Shown: one piece after another, positions 13,205-25,239 of the stretch | How the letters are laid out: every line of letters starts with the position of its first letter | How positions within the stretch are numbered: position 1 is the first letter of the stretch | DNA from: Flammula alnicola | Taxonomy: Eukaryota > Basidiomycota > Agaricomycetes > Agaricales > Strophariaceae | Direction of reading: 5' to 3' | NCBI GenBank assembly: GCA_015499995.1 | Contig: JADNRV010000180.1 | Span: 38,561-102,560 of the forward strand | DNA: 64,000 nt | The notes under the pieces: model-generated | Databases searched by the model: none | Told to the model about the DNA's origin: nothing | Seen by the model: only the letters and a program-made list of their open reading frames with translations | Translations under genes and position numbers: made by a program

Positions 13205-15831
13205 CTACGGCACACGCTCAACAAGAAGGGGGAGTTGAGGAACCTCCGATTTGCTGCCTACTACGATTGGCGTTGTAATTCCAGTCATTTCCCAAGCTAT
13301 TTCCTGCTTGGTGGGAGAGAATCGGAATGATTCAATCAAGAGCAAGAGTACGACTTCTGAAGATTTGGTTGGAAACAATGCATGAGACGCGGCGTGTTTT
13401 TCAGAGGGTTTGTGAGGTGAACGTACTCATTTCTAACTGCGAGAACTTGAATCCTCTAGGAAATAATTAGAGTCACCATCTGCAAGACAGTGAATATTTT
13501 GCTCATAAAGGAACTTACATGCAGGCCCGGCTTCCCCCAATAAAAGTCATACTAGATCGCATTACGAGCTATTGAGAAATCCATAATGTGGTGTCTTGGA
13601 AGAAACGACTTACAGATGAGAGTAGATGCCTGGCAGGTGAGCGCGAATCACTGTCTCCGGCAAAGGTTCAAGCCACCTCTCAGGTTTCCACTCGAGGACA
13701 TCTGGACCCCATAGTTCAGGGTTGCGATTAGAAGCCATAATCCCGACTATGATATTTGTGTCATTGGGAATGAAAATTTCCCGAATTTCTTGACCATCCA
13801 ATCCTTTGATAGGGCTGGACAGAGGAAGCACAACATCCTGTCGAGCCCTATTCAAATGACAGTATGACATCAACGCTGGGCGGAAGATAATCAGATGTAG
13901 TGACATACGTTCTCCTTACCATGGTAACTGGCGCATGCCTGGCGTAAGGTCACCCATCCGATCGATGAAATCAAAAAACGGAAATGACAAGACGTACAAT
14001 CGAAGAGTTTCTCGACAAATCGCATCGAGATATTGCAAAGAAACCAGTTTGTCGTAAGGTAAATCTCCCCCCTCCGCTTCCTTGGCCTCTCTGATTTCTT
14101 TGCGCAACTTGTCCTGTACGTCTTGATGGGTGGCGAGGAGGTACAGTAGACGTGCCAGGGCACTGGAAGTCGTGTCCATGGCAGCAAATATTAATGATCT
14201 TAACACTGGGGGGTTAGTATTTAATGATCACGAAGGCGGGCATGGGTCCTTACGACATTTGACCTAATAACTCGTCTCGGGTCAAGCTTTCTTCTTTTGA
14301 GGCGGTCATGTTTGCTCTCACTGAGTATGTGCATTAGTTGTTGAACAAATTTTTGGAAATACAATGAGTGAATGCGTACTGAGAATGCTCATGATATCCT
14401 TCCCCTGTCCAATTTGGTTGGCCAGAGCCTCGTCGCCTTCAGACAATGCCTTCTTCTTTGACTCAAATATTTCGACTGAAGTATTATAGAGTACATCCAC
14501 GATGTTCCTAACAGCATGGAGGTCCTTCCACGGAAGAATATCGACGACAAAACGCCGGAACTTGGGAGGCCCAATCCTGGAGAGTGGAACCAGCAAAAGA
14601 GCCGATGCTATTCTCATTTTGGACGCAGTGGGCCTGCGAAGGAGTTAATGTTAATTCGGTGAGCAACTTCAAGCATACATAGGGACACAAACACAAGGTT
14701 CTTTGCGGCCTCACTGAAGGGGTGAGGAACAGCATCTTCCGTCAACGGGTCGAAAGAGTACCCAAGTCCGCTCTGACCTATCAACTCAAGGGCAGTTCGC
14801 GTCATCCAGGACATAACTTCGATCTGAGACAGAGTGAGGTTAGCGTTCTGACCCAAATATTACTGAAAATACTATGCAGACCTCTTGAGCTCCATCCTTG
14901 ACCTTGCTGGAAAACGCGTCCCGAAGCTAACATTTAAATGAGAAAATCACCTCAAAGGACTATCTGAGGGCATACCTTGTAAGTTATGTTGTAGAATGTA
15001 GGAACTAAAAGACGTGCTGCTCAATACTGGTTCAATGATATCGAAGATGGACTGCACATGCCCATGTCTCGCATATGCGCGATCGAGAAAACTGGGTTGA
15101 GCATCTTTCTTTGCTTGCGATGCTGCTCTCCTGGAGGTGGGTGGGATCTTTGTTGGGAATATTGACTGTAGCGACATGGTTAAGCTTACCGAGAGTACCT
15201 AATAACCCTTCACCGAGCACTATTCTATTCGATCTGAGACATAATTTAATAGCCCGCATTATCCTATAAAACGACAACGTACGTGATAAACGGTGTGCCT
15301 TCTTCGAATATGTATTGATCCTGGGACGAGATACGATGAGATAAAATGGAAAATTCACTATCACTTCAAGTTATATCCTGACCTTGACGAATATATGGTG
15401 TAATGCCTTAGGGTCAAAGACGAAGAGGTCGCTTTCCTAAATGTCAAGGTCAGACACTCTAAACTGCTACAGAACGGTATGATGAACGTACGCCAAGAAG
15501 GCCTTTAATCTTGATAATGCTACCATCTAGCGAAGATCTTGAGAATTCACCGTAGAATTTCAACGACAAAGGACTCTTACACTTCTCGGTCATTTCCTGG
15601 TGAAATTCCCATGCATTATTGTTGAAAACCTGGGGAAAGACGCCTATGCAAACGCTTGATAAACAGCTACTAGTCTAAAGTGAAAAAATATGACCACTTA
15701 CCTGTCCAGAAGGATTTTGCAGGAGGACCAGGTATGTTATCGAAAGCCGACTTGAAACGATGCCGGAATGTTTTCCACAGACCCCATGTTATCACATATA
15801 GAGCGAGCGCTTCGACGACGAGGGCAAGCAT
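13205..15831 (-). CDS. Cytochrome P450 monooxygenase
   Basis: Begins at 15831 with a hydrophobic anchor ('MLALVVEALALYVITWGLW') followed by the proline-rich hinge 'NIPGPPAKSFW', as in microsomal fungal P450s. Further landmarks are 'HRKQRKMLNPVFS' (helix C region), the I-helix 'AAMDTTSSALARLL' near 14,180, the K-helix ExxR in 'CRETLRLY' near 14,020 and 'WKPERWLEP' near 13,680. Joining exons across 13,530/13,460 gives the heme loop 'FIGGSRACIG', with the cysteine ligand present. The frame ends '..LPLLVERVP' at 13205. It has more than ten exons. One junction near 15,055-15,065 fits best with a GC donor. It would oxidise a small molecule at the endoplasmic reticulum; the substrate is unknown. An OYE-type reductase and a GH3 glycosidase lie downstream. 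No disabling change seen. Confidence 0.87.
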
Positions 15832-17574
15832 AGTGGGCCGGAGGAAGGCCTGAAGTTACTCGATGGAAGTCCAAGATATATGTTCAAGAAGGGAGATTGT
15901 TCGTATCTTCTGGAATCAGTCGTTACTATGACGGTGTATATATATAGCCTTCGCCTCTTGGGTCCCAGGAAGAGGCCATGTAGACATTTATGATAGACAT
16001 CCAGCAGATTCCGAAATCATGAGTACACAAGTGAGAATTATTAAGCCTAGACACATAATGATCAACTGCGCACAACGCGTAGCGGAGAGAAGTCAGAAGC
16101 CAGGAGCTGACGTGAGATGATGACTGAGTTTGATGATGAAATCGGGAATTATGTGCCGAGCGGTAGAAAAGCTTCAGGACGCCGCCGATATTATGGCTAA
16201 GAGGCGTTTGAAGGGTGTGGATGTCGCAGCCTGATGTTGACTTCTGATTTCTAACTGAGAAAATTCGAACCCAATGATAAAGACAATAAAATCGAGACCC
16301 ATACAGTTAATACCTTTGCATGAAAGATGCTTGCATTCTGCCGATGAAGGTCAGGCTGAAAAAGGATACGAGACAATCAGCAAAACTTTATTCTCTTATC
16401 ACAGAGTACAAGGTCTTGACTTACGGATGCGAGTATATTCCTGGCAGATGCACAGTAGCCACCTTGTCGGTTTATTTTGTCCTCAGTTTCGGTCCTCGTT
16501 GAGGGACTCTCGTCACTATCATGTCACCCAAAGACCCACTGCACCTGCATCCACAATACTCACCCTTTCTGCAAACCCAAATCCCACTGCACATGACCCT
16601 CCTTCGGTCATATGCATCATTGAGGGCCTACCAGTTCGGCGCATGATACAATGCCGAGAGCTTGACGATACTACGCGGTTCTTCCCTTCGGGCGGGTTCC
16701 GTAAAGTCGAAAGGGAAAGGACAGTGGTTCGAGCGCAAACAGCAGGTCGTCCATAGGGTTTTGAACGTGGACATAGACAAGAAATTTGGTGCCTAGAGCT
16801 TCGTACACGGTGCCTTTCTTAATCGTGTCAGTCATGTTTCATGTTTCAGGCCGTATCCTGAGCAATGGCCGCCCAGCAGAGGCCCGCATATATGTTGCGG
16901 AAATTATGATGTGGTCAAGAGAATTTCTTCTGCCGTTGATTGGAAGATCTCAGGCATTCGCGTCATAGTGTAAGAGGACGGTGGAGTCTCAAGTCTATGA
17001 CATCCTGTGGAAGCGATGGAATCTGCTATGACCCAAATTGAGAGGGAGAGTTGGGCTAGCTGTCGATGCGGTGAAGTCCAGGACTCGAAGATGAGCTCAG
17101 TAAAGCGGCTGCCATTCGAATGTAAGGAGTCAGATGGATGGGGTCCCGCATGTCGGCTTGAAGTCACCGGCAGATTGTTGGTTTAGCGTTGGAAAAAAAG
17201 TGCCATGCTTGCGCAATTGCCAAGAACAAGTCGAGAATGCTGTAGCTGTTATCAAGTTACACATTCAAGAACGAGGCTTACATTGACTGGCAAAAATACA
17301 AGCGTGTGGTAGTGCATTGCGTAATGAGGTTTACGCGATTACACTTGATTAGCAGGTTGTGTAAGCACCGCATGAATCTTGCACCGTAACCGCCTTACAG
17401 ATCTCTATGTTTTCTTACCAACGTGCACAGACCGTCAGCATTCAAGATTCGTCGCTTAGCTATAAATGCAGATACATCGAGAAATGGGCACCATAACATA
17501 CACTTCCAACCTTCGAAAGGCTTATTCGTCTCAACCTCACTTCTTCACAGTAAATCGAATCACCATCGACAGCA
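15832..17574. other. Intergenic region between divergent P450 and OYE genes
   Basis: About 1.7 kb separating two genes transcribed away from each other; it must hold both promoters. A TATATATA-like run lies near 15,940 on the P450 side. A 160-codon open frame at 16,274-16,756 has no family motif and no conserved partner, and I do not accept it as a gene. Confidence 0.5.
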
Positions 17575-19098
17575 ATGGCAGGAAAAGCTCTCTTCAAACC
17601 CATTCAGATCGGTAGCATCACTTTGAAGAACCGCATTGGCATGTCCGCGCTCACCAGGAATCGTGCTGAAAATACGTACCCCACCGAACTCATGAAAGAG
17701 TACTACGTCCAACGCGCTGGTGCAGGCCTGATTGTCTCGGAAGGCATTTTAGTCTCGCGTCAAGGGTACGTTGATGTTTCGTTTGTTTTGCCGGTATTTA
17801 CTTATTGTTCTTGTTGCTGTAGCACTGAATGGCCTCATGCACCCGGAATCTGGGATGATAAACACGTCGCTGGCTGGAAAAATATCGTTGACGCCGTTCA
17901 CGAAGCAGGGAGCAAGATCTACGCTCAGGTTCGTTTGTTTTGATTAGCGACACGTCTTCAACCCATCTGACGCACAATTTCGTTTACAGCTTTGGCATGG
18001 TAAGAACATTTAAAGATAATAAGACGCATTGCAGTCGTGTAACCATCATTTTTTTTTCAGTCGGTCGAGTAGCTCACCCAGATGCTCCTGAGCAGAAACT
18101 AGCAGGGATTCCCGTTTACGCGCCTTCAGCCATCAGTGCTCGTGGTGGTAACTTCCGTCATATTCCAGGCACTCCTGGCTACGTTACGGTGAGTTTCGAC
18201 AATTTATATTGCATGACCAATGACTGACGTGTTCTCAATTAAGCCAACTGCTATCGAAGATCCTTGGGTTATCGTGGAGCAATTTAAACATGCCGCCATT
18301 AACGCTAAGAAAGCTGGCTTCGACGGTGTAGAACGTGCGTATTACTCTCAAAGTCTTGAAGTAACTGAATTAACTTTACTTTTGTAGTCCATGGAGCCAA
18401 TGGTTACCTTGTCACGCAGTTCCTCGATAACACCTCCAATCATCGCACAGATCAATGGGGAGGCAGCGTCGAGAATCGCTCTCGGTTCGGTTTGGAAGTT
18501 TTGAAGGTCCTCGTAGAGGTCTTTGGCCGCGATGTTGCGGTTAAGCTCAGTCCTGCCGGTGGTTACAATGATGTTGGGTATGTTCCTCTGTTTTACGTCA
18601 ATGTGGCCATCTCTCACTCTTTTTTTCCTCAAAGGATGCCCCTCCAAGACACCCTGGACACCTATTCTTACTTCATCACTGAAGCAGAGAAGCTGAACCT
18701 GTCATATCTCGTTCTCGTCCGGTACTCTAAAGCGTTTGATATTGAATACGACGGTAAGCCTTGCCACACTGATCCTCAATCTCAAAATTCATCCATCACT
18801 AGGCGTTCATCGCTCGACGAAGCACGACGTGCTCGAGTCGTATCGCCCCTACATCAAGAGCGCGAAGCTCTTCCTTAACGCCGGGGTTACGGCTGAGGAG
18901 GGCGAGGAGCTTGTTGCGGCTGGCAAGATCGATGGCATCTTCATCGGGTTCAACTGGATCACACACCCTGATCTGGTGAAGCGTGTTCTCCATGGGAAGG
19001 CATTGAATAATGTCCCCGATATCAATCACTTGCAGACGAACAAGAGTGAGGACAATTGGAGTACTGGGTATACTGACTACCCCGTTGCTGTGTACTAA
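17575..19098 (+). CDS. Old Yellow Enzyme family NADH:flavin oxidoreductase
   Basis: Eight exons (17575-17765, 17823-17928, 17990-17999, 18061-18188, 18244-18334, 18388-18577, 18635-18753, 18803-19098) join to a 376-residue protein, normal for the family. The N-terminus 'LFKPIQIGSITLKNRIGMSA' is the classic FMN-barrel start. 'LWHVGRVAHP' and the catalytic His/Asn pair in 'LHGANGYLVTQFLD' are present, as is 'NHRTDQWGGSVENR'. The enzyme reduces activated C=C bonds of enones with NAD(P)H through FMN, in the cytosol. Exon 3 is only 10 nt but is needed to build 'LWHV', so the micro-exon is well supported. It is divergent from the P450 and upstream of the GH3 gene. Confidence 0.93.
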
Positions 19099-20150
19099 AC
19101 ATCCGCTAAATTGGGCCTCTGGACATAGCCTACTGTCCTTTCTAATTTAAAATTCCTAGCAATGTACTGTACCTCTGTTGTATCCATATTTCTGAATACA
19201 ACAAATAATTGGGAAGTGGAGCAGAGCGTATCTTCATGCTAGCTAGCAACTTGTCGACTTGGAGCAAATTTGAGCTTGAAGCTTTGAAGTTTGAGCAGTA
19301 ACAACTTCTTCATAGCCTGGGGTTGGTAATCGTGGTCAGTGACGTCGATGCATGTTTTCGGTGATCCCGGAGCTGTTTAGGTGAAACTCCCACCCTTCCC
19401 CACCATCCTTCCTCATGTCCGTGTCATCGGCGTCTATGGATGTGCACCGTGTGGTATCCTCGGCGCCCATAAGAGAAAAAAATCGCTAGAATACGCCTCG
19501 GGAACAGACACTGGGAAGAAATCAGGAAACGAAGTCGGAAGAAGAAACCTGGCGCCGTGAAGAACAAAAGAACACTCACGAAATTGAAGGCAATCTCTCA
19601 TGAATCTGATTCAGATGATGTGTAGCCTTGGAATACGGCCACCGTCAGCTTGCAGGTGATATCTGTTGCTACAACTGGTCTAATCCTTCTCTGACATTAC
19701 AACGGTACTACGGACAGGCTCCTCCCTCGTCTTATTTCTCCGAAATAACGCCCCGGAATTCTTATTCACCTGCCCACGAGGATCACTGCTGTAATTTGGT
19801 GAGAATACTGCAGCCTCAGCAAAAGCCCTCAAGACCAAGATCCAAGTAAGTAGGACGATTCAGAAAGTCTCGGGTACAAGCTTAAGGGCGGAAATACTTA
19901 CACCAAGCAGAGCAACACTGCAGCGATACTGGTCACATATGAGCGCCGAATGACACATACATAGACCAATGCGGAATCACATTTTCTGATTGCAGATTTA
20001 GGTTGTCTTCCTTTTTCGTGTAGGTGAGCTTTGGCGGCCCTTGTGACCCGCATAACCTTCTCGAAACGATTATTGGCGTCCCGGAGCCGGTTCGTTCTAT
20101 CCCTCCGTATAAGAACCGTTTAGGGTTCTGAAGGACTTTCAACTGCACCA
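19099..20150. other. Intergenic; upstream region of the GH3 gene
   Basis: Holds the OYE 3' end and the GH3 promoter. A TATAAGAA sequence at about 20,108 is a plausible TATA element some 40 nt before the GH3 start codon. No gene supported. Confidence 0.45.
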
Positions 20151-23100
20151 ATGATCCTTTCCAACCTCTTCCTCGCGGGTCTGCTCGCCTATGGGGTCGA
20201 TGGGTTCGTCACCCGTACGTGTCATTACCATCGTTGAACGCGTCCAGCACACTGATTTCTCTCATATTTAGGCACGTGGAACGACTCGTACGCGCTCGCG
20301 AATAGCGTGGTCGCTCAAATGACGCTAGACGAGAAGGTCGGGATCGTGACTGGGACAGGCCAGCTGAACTCGGCGCGTAAGTCTCTTCCTACGTTGCCTG
20401 CCTCTTCAAAACGCCGGTTTCGAGCACATATATTCGGACATGGATACTGATTTATTGCTTTCAGGACGCTGCGTAGGAGATACTACTGCTGTTACGCGTC
20501 TTGGGATACCCTCCATCTGTTTCCAGGATGGACCAGCAGGCGTGCGGTTGGTGAAGAATGTTACAGGATTTCCGACTGGCATCAACGCCGCGTCGACGTT
20601 TAGCCGCAGACTTATGCGGGCGAGAGGAGTGGCGGTTGGGGAAGAGTTCCGTGGAAAGGGTGCACAGCAAGTGGTTGGCCTTCATACTTTTGAAATTTGT
20701 CTGACGTTTCATTTATAAATTAGTGTTTTCTTGGGACCTGCTATGGATATTGTGCGTTTGTCAATATTAGACTTATGACTGAATCTAACGCGTATTGGGA
20801 CATGAAGATGCGGAATCCGAAAGCAGGTCGTGGATGGGAAAGGTATTTATTTTTTTCTCTCATGTACGGCCTCGTCCTCTGACACATTTCCTTCCACAGT
20901 TTCGGCCCCGATCCCTATTTGAACGGCGAAGGCGCGTACGAGACAATCGTGGGCGTTCAAAGTGTTGGCGTACAAGCATGCGCTAAGCACTACCTTGCGA
21001 ACAACCAAGAGCACTGGCGTTATGGCCTCAGCGCAAACCTCGACGACCGCACCATGCATGAAATTTATTTTTATCCTTTTCTGAGGAGCATCGAGGTAAG
21101 TACGTCTGGAAGGGCTGAATGGAAGCGGCTATGCATGATTGATGATTTCCATTGGACAGGCCGGCGTCGCGTCGGTCATGTGCGCATATAATCGATTCAA
21201 CGATACTTCCTCTTGTCACAATGCAAATCTGATGGGCCTTTTACAGAAGAATGGGTTTCAGGGTGCGTTGTAGTTCTTTTTCTGGCTGAGGTCTCGCTCA
21301 ATTTGTCCACCTTATACGTATTTTCTATGCTACGTGCCTACCAGGTTATGTTGTCAGCGACTGGGGTGCTACGCATGACTCGGCGTCCGCCAACGCAAAT
21401 GCTGGGCTGGACATGGAGATGCCAGGAGATTATATTGTTATCGGTAAGCAATAGTTAGCTGACCAGAACTTGTCCGCAACTCATTCATCTACCTTATATG
21501 AAGGTGGCGGTGTCTTCGGCAGCAACTTGAAATCAGCCGTTAATGACGGGGAGGTCACAGTCCAGCGTTTGAATGAGATGGTGGCGCGAATTTTAACGCC
21601 GTGGTACCAGCTTGGCCAGGATTCTGTGAGCATGCCACGCGCTACTGCTATCTGCGTTCCATTGGGGTTTTTAACATCGAACTAATGCCTCTTCAATGTA
21701 GGGTTATCCTCCGGTAAACTTTGACGCACAGCAATCGGATGGCTCAGGTTCTCTGAACCTCAACGTCAATGTACGAACCGCCGCACACACGGCGCTCGTT
21801 CGCGAGATCGCGTCAGCTTCTTCTGTCCTCCTCAAGAATAACAGGACCGTCAATTCAGCGGGGACGACAGTGAGAGGTCTACCAGCAGTCAAGGGCGTGG
21901 CGAAGACGATTGCGATCGTGGGGCAGGACGCGCAGTTACCCAATCTGAGTTGCAACGATTTGAATGAGTGCAATGATGGTACCATGTCTATTGGGTACGT
22001 TTTTGTATCTTGCACCCGGAATATGCAAGGCGGTTGATTGATTTACTTCATTTGTGTAGGTGGGGCTCAGGATCGAACTCTTTGGCATTTATTGTGCCTC
22101 CCATTGACGCTCTAACATCTTACATCGGAACTTCTGCGACAATTACGTCGTCTTTGTCCAATGATCTTACTGCGGGCCCGAATGCGGCAAAGGGAAAGGA
22201 TATGGCGTTCGTATTCGTCAATGCGTACGTCCAGTTACATATTTCAAGAACATAAGCCGGCCCTAACTAGAAAGTGTGCAGCATGAGCGGGGAATTGGGC
22301 TTCTACGACATTGTCGTTGGTAACGAAGGCGATAGGAACGACCTGAATCTTTGGTACAAAGGCGGCAGCTTGGTCGAAAGCGTCGCAGCTGTGTGCAACA
22401 ACACAATCGTGGTCGTGCATTCCGTCGGGCCGGTGTCTTTTTCTTGGAGCAACCATCCGAATATCACTGGTATTATTTATGCCGGTGCGCCTGGTGAACA
22501 GACGGGTCCAGCGGTTGTGGACGTGATATACGGAGCATATAATCCTAGTGGGAGATTACCGTTTTCTATTGCTGATGTTCGTCATTTCCGGTTTCACTTT
22601 TAATCCGGCACTGACACAAATGTGCGCTTGAACAGGATGAAAGCTCGTATGCGACTTCGATTGTGTACAATAGTCTCGGGTTCCCTGATGTCAGTTACTT
22701 TCTTTCCACCAGCCTCTTACATTTCCATGCTAACGCCTGCCCATGTGCCTCACACCAGATCAACTACACGGAGAAGCTCCTCCTTGATTATCGATACATG
22801 GACGACCAGAGCATAACACCCCGCTTTGAATTTGGCTTTGGGCTGTCATACACCACATTCGCCTATTCGTCGCTCTCCATCGCCGCTGCCTCTGACGGTT
22901 ATACCATTTCCTTTATGGTGGCGAATAGCGGATCCCTTGCAGGTACTGAAAAGCCACAATTGTACCTTGGATATCCAGCTGCCGCTGGCGAGCCCAAGAA
23001 AGTTTTGAGAGGATTCGAGGAGGTCCCTTTGGCTGTTGGTGGTAGTCAAAGTGTTACCATCGCTCTAAGCACGAGAGGCATGAGGTTAGCCCTTTCTATT

Positions 23101-23244
23101 TTATTTCTGTATATGCGATTGACTGTTTGCAATAGTGTATGGGATACTCCAAGCCAGAGCTACGTACGTCCATCTGGTACATTTACCGTGTACGTTGGAG
23201 CATCGATTCGGGATATTAGGTTGACTGGGACTATTGCGTTATGA
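20151..23244 (+). CDS. Secreted beta-glucosidase, glycoside hydrolase family 3
   Basis: Starts with a signal peptide ('MILSNLFLAGLLAYGVDG') and 'TWNDSYALANSVV'. Short exons supply 'DGPAGVR', 'FGPDPYLNGEGAYE' and 'KHYLANNQEHWR', the GH3 substrate-binding motifs. 'GYVVSDWGATH' near 21,345-21,375 contains the Asp nucleophile of the (S/T)DW motif. The alpha/beta sandwich follows ('SSVLLKNN'), and the C-terminal fibronectin-III-like part has 'FEFGFGLSYTTF'. The frame ends at 23244 after roughly a dozen introns. The enzyme would hydrolyse terminal beta-glucosyl residues from cello-oligomers or glucosides outside the cell. All key residues I can check are present. Confidence 0.92.
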
Positions 23245-23730
23245 TTAATTACTTATACCCTGTTATCGAACTTGTTGCTTGGCGATACATAGTGTTTGCT
23301 TGGGAATGGGAAAGAAAATTATAAGGAACCAAAAAGGTTTGCGGACACCGCGAGCCACTGCGCGACAGGAGGGTCATGCTGATCTCCTAAGACTAACTCG
23401 GCAAGTCCAACAGGTTGCGGAATTGCTTCCCTGGCCTGACAAGGACAGATTATTCCAAGCCCAAATCACCCCTTACGGAGCGAGGAACTGTGGAAACCAA
23501 GTTTTCTGGAGGGCATAACCTCGAACTTGCGCACTGATGGCTTTGATCGCTGAGTGGGAACACCCGCATTCCCGGTTTGCGGCCATTACAACCGTTACAC
23601 CATGGGACCATATTAAAATCGACACTTTATAAGACTCATGTCACCTGTTGGCTCGAAGTCTCCCCGCGCCGCCGCCTCTTCAACCGAGGCAACTAGATTG
23701 TAAAGGCCTCTCCCCTTCTTACCTCCTACC
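23245..23730. other. Intergenic spacer
   Basis: About 490 bp between the GH3 stop and the membrane-protein start. Nothing recognisable beyond a TTTATAAG sequence at about 23,624, roughly 105 nt before the next start codon. Confidence 0.45.
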
Positions 23731-24781
23731 ATGTCGTTATTGGCCCCACTGGTAGCAGCATTTCACTACTCTCTGCAACCTATCGCGCCCTTTACTTGGC
23801 TTGGCTGGGGAATTAGCGCTCTCGATGTCGTCGCGACGATCAGGTTGTGCGTCGTGCTGCGTCAGATCCGCGAAATCATGCACCGGCAACATGTGTCCGC
23901 GAACGGGACTGGTCAGGTAGAAGAAGCATCGTTCGTGAAGAAGGTATCCACCACCTTGTTGGTTGTCTATGGCGGCGAGGCGGTAGTTGGTGCGTCGTCT
24001 CTCGAATTTTATTGATCTATGACACTCATTCCTTTCGTTGGTCAGCCCCGTTTCTGTGTGTTCCGCCCTCTTTCATGGTGTCTGGTGTTTTTCCCGGGCT
24101 TTATGCAGCTATCCAGGCCATCGTTGAACTCCTTCCTTCGGTACCCATACCCTCCGCCGAGACAGAATTACCGTTAGCCATTCTCGACGGTTTTACCCGT
24201 GCCTATCTTTTATGCAACCTCATTCCGCCTGCTGTCACCACCAACGCTTTGCCCTTGATTTCGTCTTCGCCATGGACCCTACTAATAACTTCATTGGTAT
24301 TTCCCGTCCTTGACGCGTTCTGACTCTGAATAACACTGACACCAATTTTTAGCTCGTAGCTAACGGAGGATTCTTCATAACCAATTTATTCTCCTTCCAC
24401 AGCCCCACGTCCCTATCTGTTCAGACACCTCCAGAGCTACAGGCCTATGGCTGGACGACGGCAGACGTTTGGTGTGCACCTACTATCACAGCCCTCTATG
24501 CCCTCCTCACACATGCCCAACCCTTTTGGGCGGACCTTCACTCTGTCCTTGCCGGAATACTTGGTGCCGCATCACTCGGCGAACCTGTCAAGCCTCTCGA
24601 TCCCGAGCTTGCTAGAGCAGTCTGCGCAGTGCTACTTTCTGGGCTGTTTGCTGGAAGGGCAGCGAAGAACTTCGGTCTTTGGAAGAAGCCTATCCAGCAG
24701 AAGACCGGTGTGTTCTGTAATCTCCTGCATATCCGGATTGTACTCATTCATTTTTTAGAACCCAAGACCAAGACGCAATAG
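23731..24781 (+). CDS. Conserved fungal polytopic membrane protein (295 aa, function unknown)
   Basis: Exons 23731-23989, 24046-24296, 24353-24707 and 24759-24781 join to 295 residues. Several hydrophobic spans are visible: about residues 18-42, 75-115, 140-160, 170-190 and 215-240. Recognisable stretches are 'VVYGGEAVVAPFL', 'MVSGVFPGLYAAIQAIVELL', 'CNLIPPAVTTNALPLISSSP' and 'LYALLTHAQPFWADLH'; the C-terminus is lysine-rich. Agaricomycetes carry conserved proteins that look like this, but I know of no function. It opens the left arm of the inverted duplication; a 5'-truncated, disrupted copy lies at 55,350-56,160 on the other strand. This copy looks functional. Confidence 0.8.
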
Positions 24782-25239
24782 ATTTTATCTTGCACGAATG
24801 TGACATTTATTATGGTGATAGAATACCAGCCATCCGCTGCCGCGGTTTCACGATACCAATCACGCATCCTAACGACCTCGTACTATTCTCGCCGGTTCAT
24901 CCTTTGTCTTTCTACAATACTAGATGTAGAATACAACAGTGCTTTGTATGTGCTTCTGCGTTCTTCTGGAGCTCTGACCTCCTGGTTGCAAATATTCTAT
25001 ATTCTTCTCCTGAGATAATGGCTGTGATGCTATTCCAGCGATTGACAATTGTGTAGATCCTCATCAGGATTCTATCCAATGGATTCATGAAGAAATGGGT
25101 TGCTAGTACGCATCTAAATCACATGAAGTAAATACAATAATAGCTACAATTTGGGTACAACACAAATGGTGACGCGTCGACTTGCCACAGCGAAAAGATG
25201 GGTAGTAGAAATTACAGTGCTATATGTATGAAAATTGGA

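Noticed and set aside
16274..16756. 160-codon plus-strand open frame between P450 and OYE
   Set aside because: No domain, no splice partners, poor codon pattern, and it lies in a divergent promoter region.
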